From the NCBI GenBank assembly GCA_000507305.1, contig DF240473.1, positions 32,793 through 96,792 of the forward strand: a stretch of DNA of 64,000 bases, read 5' to 3'. Origin of the DNA: Breviolum minutum Mf 1.05b.01 (taxonomy: Eukaryota > Sar > Dinophyceae > Suessiales > Symbiodiniaceae). Below, in pieces: positions 48,907 through 60,100 of the stretch. A program made the position numbers and the translations under genes. The notes beneath the pieces were generated by a model. The model saw only the letters and a list, made by a program, of their open reading frames with translations, ran no database searches and was not told the DNA's origin. Within the stretch, counting starts at the first letter, position 1. Every line of letters starts with the position of its first letter.

Positions 48907-49776
48907 AAATCGCTGCGAACCGTCCGTCTCAGCTTTGTTCCTTCCTATCACGAGCGGCTTCGGTTTCAAGAGGCGAGTCTTTGTAAGTAAAGAGCGGTTG
49001 TTTTTCGGAATCTGGAGCAAGCTGGGGCGGATTCTGCCTCATTTCAAGTCCTTCTTTTGGCCAGCAGGCAAGGATTTGGAGGTGCTTGAATCGAACTCTT
49101 TGTATTGCAAGGTACTCTACTCTGAAGAGTGGCTTCTAAGTAGTTTGGAGTCGGAATGTCCAAGTGGCAGGTAATTACTCCTTAAGCCTGTTTCTGACCA
49201 AACTTCACGACATTTTTCATAGCATGTTCATTGGAAGCAGCAAAGAAGCATTTGCAACAAAAAAGCAGATAATAGTATACTGAAACATCCTGAAACAAAG
49301 CTTGCTGAAATATACATATATACATATACACTGAAACGAAATATCGACTGACTTCCGAGTGTGATGCCCTAATGTGAAAGCTTGGACAAAGGTACAACCC
49401 TCCAAGGGGTCAGGGAATCGGTCGCTGGGAACGATGATGCTAGTGACGATCACAAAAAAAAGATGGAACATGCAGTGGGCTGAGGAATTTGGGTTTCAGG
49501 AGATTCTGAGATGATGTGCCGTAAGATGATGTTGGGTCATGTGTAGTGCTGGGTGTCTTGTGACTTTGAAATGACTTTCAGGTGATATGCTGAATTTGTA
49601 TGAATTTGTATGTAATAAGAATTCACAGGTTTGCCCTCAGAGAAGTCGTGTTTGGATGCAGGGTGCAGTTTGAGTTTAAAGCCATTGAATCAATGGACAA
49701 GGCAGCTGACCCCATGGCACGTGGAAGTTGTTCTGAAACAGTCCTTGCTACTTTTAGTCAGTGTTCTACTCTCTGA
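48907..49776 (+). CDS. Three joined exons (48907-48982, 49068-49170, 49629-49776)
   Basis: Exon 1 reads SLRTVRLSFVPSYHERLRFQ then EASL and ends CTTT|GTAAGT, a perfect GT donor. Exon 2, after CCAGCAG, completes a Cys codon and reads KDLEVLESNSLYCKVLYSEE then WLLSSLESECPSG, ending GGCAG|GTAATT. Exon 3 completes an Arg codon and reads FALREVVFGCRVQFEFKAIE to a stop at 49774. The two split-codon joins support the chain. Upstream at 48862-48900 another frame has a paralogous VVLGCRFDF, so a duplicated segment may be present. Function unknown. Confidence 0.6.
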
Positions 49777-51106
49777 AAGGTGTTGAATTGTTCTACCATG
49801 CTGCTGTGGGCAAGGCTTGGTTGTAGCTGCGTGAAACCATTTGTGAAACCATGTGGCTCAAGGCAGCACATAAATAACACCACATAAGTAAATCAATATT
49901 GAAGGGTGGATGAACTGAAAGTAGATTTTCGCAATTCACTGAAAACAAGTAAAGACAGCAAAAACCTGAAAACATTGAGGACCCGCAAGACACGGCACAC
50001 TGTGAATGTTCTCAACTTAAATGCATCGTCGGGGTCTGACACTGCATGTAATATATATAGCTGTTGATTTCTTTTGAAATCTATTATAGTGCACATATCA
50101 GTATCACATCGAATGTAGAAAGAAAGGTTGCAAGGTGTGATGAACAAACTAAGAGGTCGCATGTGAAGAGCAGATTGCATTGCCAAAGACCTTTTCTCCA
50201 TTTCATGTCAAATGGCGAAAGCAAAGCCCAAACGAGCTGCTCGACCGAAAAGAGCGGCGTGGCCTAAAAGAGCGGCCCGCTCGCAGCAAAGCTGGCGAAA
50301 GCGTGGCAGGAGGAGAAAACCAATAGCTTCAAGCTTGCCACATAAAGTCACCGGTTCAGAATGTTCTATTATGGCAAGATGTCAAGGCATTTTGAATTTT
50401 CAAATCACAATATTCCTATATTCTTCATGTATACAATGCTGGGTTGTTTGGATATTGTGTCTTCAAGTGCTGTACAAAAGTTGAACAGGGGAGTCCAATT
50501 TTGTGGAACTTATGGAAGGATTGTAAGGTCTTTCGAATTAAGATGCGACGGTCGAGTCGAGCAGGAAATCAGAATAACTCAGAATGATTCAGAATGTCTC
50601 TTCTTGTAACGCTTTTTTCACCTGCATGCTTGTACCCACTCTGCTTTGCTGGTGAAGAAACAAAACCTGACAGCCTCCATACCATTCTGGATGATTGCAC
50701 CACAGATCTGTGGTAACTTCAGCTGCGATTTGAGCATGCAGGATCCGGTCTCGTGTTGCGGAGGAAAGCATGAGTCTCAGTCAATACCTATCCTATTACA
50801 GGATGAGCAAAGAAAAATGGTATGAGTGAAATGTCTAAAAAGCACGGCAAGTGCATTGTGCATCTTCAATTCCAGATTCACCAGCATGTTTTGTTTATTT
50901 GCTTGTTGCATCGTGTTGCATCTCCTCCTTCCACTAGATCGCAGCCTCCTTCACCAAACATATAGGGTGTATTTGTCCTGAGTCCTGGAAATTGATAGTG
51001 ATTATTGCGGCAATATGGCAACAAATCACAGCGTTGTTGCACCTCTGAGTTGACATGTGTGTATCATGATGGAACATGCATTTTGTCATGTTGGCCCTTT
51101 CTGCAG
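49777..51106. other. Sparse stretch with two candidate exons
   Basis: Only the pieces at 50174-50326 and about 50461-50609 look coding. In the latter two frames compete (VQKLNRGVQFCGTYG; VEQGSPILWNLWKDC). Nothing else supported. Confidence 0.35.
50174..50326 (+). CDS. Basic exon with stop, two competing frames
   Basis: Preferred frame, after GAAGAGCAG: IALPKTFSPFHVKWRKQSPN, then ELLDRKERRGLKERPARSKA, to a stop at 50324. A second frame from the ATG at 50212 has the repeat PKRAARPKRAAWPKRAARSQ, like a nuclear-localisation or DNA-binding tail. Third-position G/C favours the first frame. Both cannot be right in full. Confidence 0.4.
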   Translation: MALPKTFSPFHVKWRKQSPNELLDRKERRGLKERPARSKAGESVAGGENQ

Positions 51107-51226
51107 TATCTCCACACAAAGAAGGATCCCACAGTAAGCTGTTTGCTTGAGTTCCTTCTTCCAGGTAGCAATGATGAAGAGGGTGAGACGGTGGAGGAAG
51201 TACAGCATGCGAAGGATTGGGCATAG
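51107..51226 (+). CDS. Acidic exon YLHTKKDPT...
   Basis: After CCCTTTCTGCAG the frame reads YLHTKKDPTVSCLLEFLLPG, then SNDEEGETVEEVQHAKDWA, to a stop at 51224. Inside it, 51134-51164 looks like a complete 31-nt intron (GTAAGC to TTCTTCCAG). Reading through keeps a more natural protein. It could be upstream of the helicase gene or end another gene. Confidence 0.45.
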   Translation, partial: YLHTKKDPTVSCLLEFLLPGSNDEEGETVEEVQHAKDWA

Positions 51227-51707
51227 GCTTTCAGTTCTGCAAAAATGTGAGCTCCGTTGAAAGTGGTGTCTCTCTCCTAGTCGTATCAATAGTCCGCAGT
51301 GAGGGCCAAAGAAATTCACTACTTAACATGAAGTAGGGTAGATAAGAAGATACCAAAACATGAAAAAAGAATTAAAAAGAATCCCTCACATGAAATCAGG
51401 ATGTTTCTTGATTTTTATATGTTATAAATTATAAGCATAATATCGTAATAATGGTAGATTGAGGTGACATTTTTCTGGAGGACCACAGGACTACGAAGTG
51501 AGTTGGTCCGTGAGTGGGTCCGTTGATGCTGCTTTTTTTCGCATGATAAGAGTCGGTTGTTCATTTCAAGAGTTACTAAGTGACCAATACAAGATATGAG
51601 AAAACAAACAAAGATCCCATAAGGATTTTCAGTTTCCACCAAAGTGAGCATCCAAAAATTGGGATTTTTGGACTGCCGTCCGATATTGGAGCCTTCCATG
51701 CGGCAAG

Positions 51708-52640
51708 GAGGAGCCCATCCATTTGGAGCAGCTGACTCCAGAGCAACGTGATGCCGCAAAGAGAGCGATACAAGGCGAAAACCTCTTTCTCACCGGTGCA
51801 GCTGGCACGGGGTATCTTGGTCTTGATGTTTGGTGCTATCTCACTCTTTTCTTGCAGCTTTGAAGCTAGCCAAGTGGTGATACACCCCAAGATCGTCATC
51901 TAAATCTTAATTATTCATTTATACATATATCCTCACTGAAACTCAATAGAAACGCGATGTCAGCATATGCTGGCAATTTCATTTTGTCGTTGCACATGTA
52001 TCTTATTGTGACACATCATCATCTATGATCTAGGTCTTTAGGTGGGTCGTCTTGGAACTTGCCCAACTTGCTCCGATGCATGATTTCTCTAACCAAGTGG
52101 TAAGTGAGACTGGTTCCCATATTTTTCCCCTTTCCTCCAATGCTGGGATTGGCATGGTTTTGCACTGATCCAAATTGGCTTACAGAAAGTATTGGGTCGG
52201 TTGCAGATGTCCTTGGAGACGTGTTGACCTTGGCTAAATACACGACCAGCTCACGACATCCTTGTGCAATTTCATACGTCACTTAACCTAGTTTCCAAAA
52301 AATTGGGCTATCCCGAAAATGGATGAGTCGCATTGTTCTTATCCACTATTCTCTGCGGGGTGACCCAATGTGACACATGACTTCAAAAGGAAACTAAGAT
52401 GTCATATGGCTGAGATAAATGTGATCTATGTAGCGTTGTCCCACGCCTTGATCTCTAAGGAAAAGCTTTCTGCTTCGCTACCTAATACATGAACTGGAGC
52501 AACGTTTTCCAGAGCAGGCATTAGATTTGTTGTTCTAGGGTTTTTCTGGTAGTATTTCAATCAATCTCCTTACCACGAAACCATACCTTTGGCACCAAAT
52601 CATGCAAGAAAAGGGTTGGAGGGCACGCTAAGCACGGACA

Positions 52641-52721
<81 letters not shown>

Positions 52722-54194
52722 GAACATCAGCACGACTCCGATGGTCACCATGACCAAGTTGCAAAGGTAGTGAATTATGATGAAGTTGTTCAAGCTTCTG
52801 AGTGACAAGCCTTTTCTTGCAAGATCTTGTAAGCTGTGCAGGTCGCAGTCACAGCCTCTACTGGCGTTGCCGCCTCGCACCGCGGATAATTACCTGCTTG
52901 AATGACATGTGGAGATATAAGATGATGATGATGATTGAACGTCTTCATGAGCCAAATTGGGGACCACAACTATAGATGTACTCACACAACTTATTTTGAA
53001 ACTGAGGTTCTGACACTGCTAGGCAGTGCAGAGTTCTGTTTCTTCGTGCTTGAGATGAAATCTCAACCCTTCAAAGTGAGATCGTTGTGTGTTTGAGGCA
53101 TTTGGCTGGTCAGACGCTACATAGCTTTGCTGGCATTGGCATTGGCTGCTCAACATTGGGAGCTGCTTTAAAGAAGGCTTCGGAAAGGGGAACTGTCCGT
53201 TTGATCCAATTTCATAACGTCAACACTACGACTATCTTGAGTTTTTACTAGATGCAGTACATTGCAGTACTAGTCTGATGAGTATTTCCCAAGATTGCCT
53301 CATGAGTGCATACTGAAATGCTTCTCTCTTCAAAGCCACTGTTCTTTTCCGCAGCTCGTTGTTTGCATGGTCATGTTCCCTCGCAAGTCCAATCCCCAAC
53401 GTCAGATTTTTCTTATCTTCAACAAAGCTAGCATTTAATGTGGAAGTAATTTCGAAACAGCTGCTGCAGCTGTGAAAGAGAAGTATAGGTATAGTTAAAA
53501 ACATCTTCAAAGCTAACTACTGTAGCTGGTGGTTTCATCCATATTTTCATATGTTCACCCCGAAAAATTGGGGAAGATGAAGCCATTTTTGACGATGGTT
53601 CAACCACCAACCTGGTGGATTCCCGCCGGGAGGTGAAGCAGAATCCAGGGGCTGTGAGTCGATGGCAACAGATGAAGGTCCTAGTTGTAGAGTCTCAGCA
53701 GTGTTTGGTAAGGTGAGTTGAAGCCATCGTGTCATTTACTGCCATAAATTGGAGAGGTATCCCGATTGTGTATCCAGATTTGCATTCCAAAATGTACGCC
53801 AGATATCAAGTGTTTGAATTGATGTACTTGCCAAAGAGTGATGCATGCCAACCACTTGGACTTTATTGGATCCATTTGAAGCCATTACTCGTACATACAA
53901 GCATATACCTACTGGCAAGATCTGTCTAGTTCAGAATCTGTCATGGCCGCGGTCCCTTTTGCCCAAGACTTGGGATAAAACTTGATAGATCTGCATAAAC
54001 AATATGTCAAAATCTCAGATATATCTCATAACTTCCAACTTTTTGCTTGTAAAATGGAAGGAGTAGCCACCCACAGCGCTGTTTTCACAGAAACCAAGGA
54101 TGAGATTTCCATGATCGACGCCGATTTGTTGGAGCTCATCTCGGGTGTTGCCTCAAATCTTCGTGGTAATCGCGCCGCCTTCGGGGGCTTGCAG
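51708..54194 (+). CDS. PIF1 helicase exons 1-6: ATP-binding core
   Basis: Exon 1 ends ENLFLTGAAGTG and its last Gly codon is split. Exon 2 (52460) supplies KSFLLRYLIHELEQRFPEQ, so Walker A is GAAGTGKS with the nucleotide-binding Lys intact. Exon 3: VAVTASTGVAA. Exon 4: HLAGQTLHSFAGIGIG (motif Ia region). Exon 5: NPGAVSRWQQMKVLVV. Exon 6: DEISMIDADLLELISGVASN, giving Walker B VLVVDEISM. Donors: GT, GC (CAG|GCATTA), GC (CTC|GCACCG), GT, GA (GTA|GAGTCT), GC (CAG|GCGGAA). The GA junction is certain, because only it joins VLVV to DEISM. Exon 1 may extend upstream to about 51650, as the frame stays open. Confidence 0.93.
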
Positions 54195-57100
54195 GCGGAA
54201 TGGCTCCCGAAGACTTACCACATAAAGACTTTGTAAGCAATCTATGCATGAGATATTACTGTGAATATGATTGATTGTTTGGTTTCCTCAGTGTAGACTG
54301 TTAGTGTATAGTTAAGACAGTAGTCTGATATGTAAAACAGGAGTTGGAATGTGTTTTTTCAGTGATGATAGTCGGGTCCACCTTGCCAGACAAGGTCAGG
54401 AGGGTTTTCGAGGTTGCAGGCATCATTGGTCCAAGTCCCTTTCAGTGGTGGATCAATGATTTTTGATGTTGGTTGAACATTGGGTCCCACTTGAGAAGCG
54501 CCTGAGTTTCCATGGTATCTCGCAATCAGATTTATGATTTGATAGATATAGATATTGAAAAGAGATGAACATCCTCGAGAATTCTAGGTACTGTACCTTC
54601 TCGAAGCAGAGGGAAGTTTTCAGTCTCCCCCGGTAACAGGTGCTACTGTGTGGCGACTTTTTACAGCTTCCGCCAGTTCAAGTGCCTGGGAACAAAAGCC
54701 GAAACGATTGTGAAGGGTATTCTCTTTTGTTTTGAATGTCCAATGCATGAGCAAGAAAACCTTTAGCTTAGACAATGGGCTCTCTCCACACTTGCTACTT
54801 CGGGATTTGTTTAAGTACGTCATCAAAATGGATGAAACTGGTGAATATCGTATAACAAAATATGACTTCACTGTTTGGAGGCGATCCTTTATGTGGCCGT
54901 TCGAAGGGTTTCACCTGACACCAGCCATAAAGGTCCATGTATGACCTTGTGGGAAACAGAACCGCACGAAGTGATCTCTCGCTGGGCTGGCCTAGGAACG
55001 TGGAACGAAATCGAAGTCCTTTTGCTTTCATGCCAAAGCTTGGCGGGAGGCGCGGTTATCAACCGGTGGAGCTATCGATCAAGTCTGGTAAAAAGAAATC
55101 GGAGTGGCTGACCTACTTCTGTACTTTGAAAGTTGAAAGTCATTTGTTGGGTTTGGTTTGTTTGTGGGAAGTCTTGCTTGATTCGTACGGACAATCCATT
55201 TCTCAGATCTGTTCAATATCCTAGCAAGTTCCTATACCATTATATCATATCCTATCTTTCTAAGATCAAATGTTTTTAAGTGCCACCTCAGGATACGGAT
55301 AGATGATAGATAGCAAAGAAGACTGGAACACCGGGTGAAAGATCACTGAAGCTATTTTTTATATTTTTTATATTTTTTGACGTGGAACTAGAACACACCA
55401 GAACCATGCTTTTTGAAACTCCACTGGGCTATGGCAAAGTGTGCTTGGAGCGGGGAGGGGTCCCATGGCATAAGGAGGACTACTTCCATATGGGGGATCT
55501 CGAAATCTTGACATTTCTTGAACACGTCATTTGAAAAATGGGTTCAGTTTGCCTCAGCCTGCTAGCACCAATGAAAGGCAAAACTGGAGCAGGGCACCAT
55601 CCTCTTGCGTGATGCAGTCAGGCAACAAGGTGATACTGACTTTGCGGAGGCCATCGGGCATGGTGGCTAGAAGCTTCTTTGAGGATACACCTGTTTGGCA
55701 GGATGGTGAAGCACCCCTCTCGTTGTTGCATTGATTGCTTGTGGGTATGTTTGCTTGGAACAAGGGGCCTCAATTTCCTGCCCAAGGCAAAAACTCCAGT
55801 ATTCCAGTCAGTAACTTGTGACCGTCAAATGCAGGTTCTGAATGAGATGAGATTGGGCATCGTCTCCGAAAAGGCCAAAGCAATGCTGGAGAGTTGCCAT
55901 GCCCGATGGCCTAAGTCGCATCTTTCGAATGATTGCATGTCTGTCGTAAACTTACAGGGCTTTTGTACGCATTCAACAAAATCAACAAAGCTCATGTCCA
56001 TACATTTCCAACTTCGCACCGCCTTCAATTCGCACAAGTTGGATTGGTTTTGAGTAAGTTGCATGTACCACTTGTTTTTTGAGCCTTTCATTTCCATCTT
56101 TTTGGAAAAAATTGGACCAAACAAACACCAAACGCAGGTTGGAACCATCAGAAATTCTACTCTGAAGCCCAAGGTCAACTCCAAGCCAGCGCCTTCAGAT
56201 GAGATTTTGCCCACAAAACTCTACTGCTTCTTGGGTTTTTCAACATCGTTGTGCGTTTGGGTTCGGAAGAGTGAAGATGTTGGGGTTTTGAAATCTTATT
56301 CTTCGCCTTTGGAGAAGAGTTGGAAAGGGATTTTTTGGGCCAGATGTTAGATATACTTAGCTTTTTGTCCCAAGGAGATTAGGTCAATCTCATCTCAATG
56401 CAGATGCTTTATGCAACTTGATCCGGCTTACTGGTTGAATTGACTATAGACTGGTTTGAGGCTTTGCATTTCTCCATGATTTGTATAATCCGACGTTCAT
56501 CCCAAGTAGTCCTTTACAATTCCGCAGCTCAGAGAGTGTGCTCACTTGGCACTACTGTTATTGGCACAGCAATGTAAAGTACAAGTGTCTTCAGGCTCAG
56601 TTTCACTCATGTCTCCCAATTCTAAAGATTCACAATACGTCAAACTAATTCAAATTACTGTACTATCTTTTAAAAAAACATCAATATCACACATGTCCTT
56701 CACGTTTTCCTTTCATTGTTCCATCATTTGTTCCATCAAAAAAACATGGCTGTTTCCAAAAAATAGCGGGTTTTCCCCCCAAATCATCCATTTTAAAATA
56801 GGCTTTTCCATTATTTTCACCCATCCATTTTGGGGGGAAACACCCCTATATAAATGGAAACACCTAACATGGGGGATTTTGGAGGATGCCGGGGTGCCTT
56901 GCCCCGTCGCTCCATGGGTCTTCACCGAGGTCTCAACCGTGACGTGGATCGTGAGAATGCCGAGAGGCTCGCAAAGCTTCCAGGTTCACTGGGCGTTTGT
57001 GAGAAGAGTTCTGGGGGGGGTGAAGCTGGGTTGTGAATAACATGATGTTAAAAGAAGGAAGATATATATCTATATATGATATATATATATATATTAAATG

Positions 57101-60100
57101 ATATGTATATATATATACATAGAATATATATTATATATAGAAAACCTGAAAATGATAAACATGCATTTTCTGTATCATTTGTTTTTTTGATCACAACACC
57201 CATGCATAATTTGTAGGAAAAAACCATTGGCCTCCAATGATCATGTCAAACAAATGCATTTTGTACCCTCACCATCTCCAACCATCCTTCAATTAATTGA
57301 TGACAACAATAATTGACAACATGTCGTTGATTCATCAGATTGTCATATTTAATTTCATCATATTTGAGTTCAAATAGTAAATAGTTGATAATGTTGATAA
57401 TATGTATTGTATGTAACTGTATATGTACTATATAAGTGTGAATACATGAATATTGTGTGTATTACATATATGTGATTACATTGATTTGAATTGTACCTGT
57501 GCAAAGTGTATCGATTGAATCCCTTTTGACAAACATGTTCCTAATGAAGCAATTTGTTACCAACACGTAGATAGCACAGCCTAACTGTGTTTCTGGTGCG
57601 ACATGTGCCAGATCGTCATTTGTAGTGCGAGATGTTTTTCGATAAGCTCATCCATCACAAAATTTGGGGGCAGTGAAATGATTTTCTTGGATTCATATCA
57701 TGTGTTTATGTTATTTTCAAACTGCAAATTGTAGCATAGCATTTAGGCTGTCGTGGATGCTAGGTCCCTTCATTTTGTAGGGTTCCGACGTGCTTTTTGT
57801 ACTGCAATTCAATGCCAATGCAGGAGGTTTGTAGATGTAGAAATGGCTCATCCAACGAGGATAATGTGATGGTTTCCGTTGGCAACCAGGTTCCATCAAT
57901 CCCCTCCAGTTATTTCAGACGCTGTGTGGAGGTGCTGCCAAAAACTTGTGGTCTCAAGACAAGATTCCACGTAGAGCTACGCCAGCACAGAGAGCTGCAT
58001 TGGACCGAAAGGTGTGTTTGGCTGCATGGGAAAGCGAAGAGAGCAGAAAGTGGAGAATGTGGCTAAGAGTATATCATACAATATATATATATATATACAT
58101 TACGTTACGTATGACGTATACATTCATATATTATTGATATGAATATATCTCTTTGGTCGTGTTGGTTTTTGACAGCGTTGTCACGCCGTCTATATGTGAT
58201 GAACGCTCCAACCAGCTTCGAGGAGAGGGTTTCCTTTGAAGCCTGTGTTCATGGTTTTTGTTTGAGCCACGGTCAAAATAATCGAAGACCCTTCTAGTAA
58301 GAAGGGTTTGAAATTGGTTCCGCACATGCACAAAGTAGCCGTGCATCTCAGATTGTAATTGTGAATGTTGTGAATGACGGGAGCTAGTCTTTACGTATCA
58401 TCGCTGAAGACATTGCAGGATTTTTTCTGGAGATATTCGGCAAATTTAGCCCAGTGAAACGATAATTTCAAGCAATGGCTTAACCCTACCCATCTGTCAA
58501 AAAAGTGTCCCAGCTAGGAAGAAGGTCATATTGTTTTTTCAAAGGTGATGTTTGATCATGCAACGATGTTTCACCAAATGCCTTTCAATTTATACCAAAT
58601 GCTGGGGATCTCAAAGACTGCACACCACAGAATTCTACATAGCTTGGAGGTGCTGAAGTGTGCCAAACACTGAAAAATCGATTGGGTCCCCCCAAACAAA
58701 GTGATAGGCCAATCAGTTTGAGATTGTGGCGGCCCCTTATATACTTTTTAATGGTTGACCAAAAAGATACAAGATGCTTAAGGCTTGACTTTAGTATTGG
58801 AAGTTTGGCATTTACATGAAGTTACAACTGCAAAGTCACGCTTCTGAAGGACTAAATGACCGAATGGCTCACTTTCGAAACTTCCATTTTCTCATCTCCG
58901 ACATCAAAATTGATCAAGGTTATATGCAATCTCACATCCAAGCAGTGTCCACACCAATTAAGCTTCAGAACAGCTTGACCTGAGGTGCCTCAACGATTAA
59001 GCTTGAAGGTGGGTGCCCAGGTGATCCACCTATGCAACGATCCAGCCATGGGACTGGTGAATGGTCATCGTGGCTGTGTGGAGGCCTTTAACGCCTCCCA
59101 AAAAAGACGGAGTTAGTTGGGGGTTGAAACATTCGATGTACATACTCGTATCACAACTGTGGTAAACGTGTAAACCTCATCCTAAAATCGTGGTTCAGTG
59201 AGGAGTTTTGCTAATTTTCAGATGTTTGTTTCTATTCCTTTTTGATCCTTTTTGTGTTGCCTTGTCATATCTCATGAAGTTCCTACGGCCACGGATACAT
59301 CCAGCAGGGTGTTATTCTACATGAGGTTTGGGTTAGAGGAGTTGGAAAACTACAACGTGGTCATTCCTTTTCAAGAATTGTTCATTCAATAGGCACGATC
59401 ATACCATTCGCTCATACATTTGTGTAAAAGAATCAGGTTTGCATATCACAGCAGCAGTGTTTCGTGGAATTTTCATTCCTTTGCTGCTAGATGAAGTGCA
59501 TATCGCCAATATCGGATACTCTTCTTAGTAGTATATATAATAGCTGGTATTAATAGCAGCAGCGGCAGTGGGAACAGCGTCAAAATGGAGGCCTTTGAGA
59601 AAGGAAAGCCGGTGGTCCGATTCGACAACGGCAAGAAGATTTGTAGCTTGTGATGTTTCAGGGCTGTGCAGGTGATGGGCATCCAGGATCAGAAAACTGC
59701 TTCCAGTGGGTATGAAAGAAGAAAGGAGATGTGCTACAAATGCAGCAAAGAGATAGCTACTGTCGTTGTTTCTCATCATGAAATTCCTCCAACCAAAGCC
59801 TCACGTACTGGCCTGAATCAGATGTTAGCATGGGATATTTGTCGCTGTTGCCCTGTCTTTCAGAAGCTGATCGACCGAGGTATTGGTGTGCATCAGTTTG
59901 TTCAAGGACAAGGATCAAAGGCTCTCAAGAGGCGGGCCGAAAACAGCAGGTCTTCCATGGAGGTTTATTGGACTGTGGGATGATCATGACGTTTTGAAAT
60001 CTTCTCGTTTTCCCGGCTTAAAGCAATTCACTTCGGATAGCAAATCATTCATGTCAGCTTCACCATCCTTCAAAGGTTCCAAGTGCCATTGAAGCTGGGC

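Noticed and set aside
52557..52880. Minus-strand ORF with a poly-Met run
   Set aside because: It is the translation of the CAT microsatellite within a helicase intron.
54357..54470. Candidate helicase exon VGSTLPDKV after TTTTTTCAG
   Set aside because: The true motif exon VLLCGDFLQLPPVQ was found at 54640 with matching phase on both sides.
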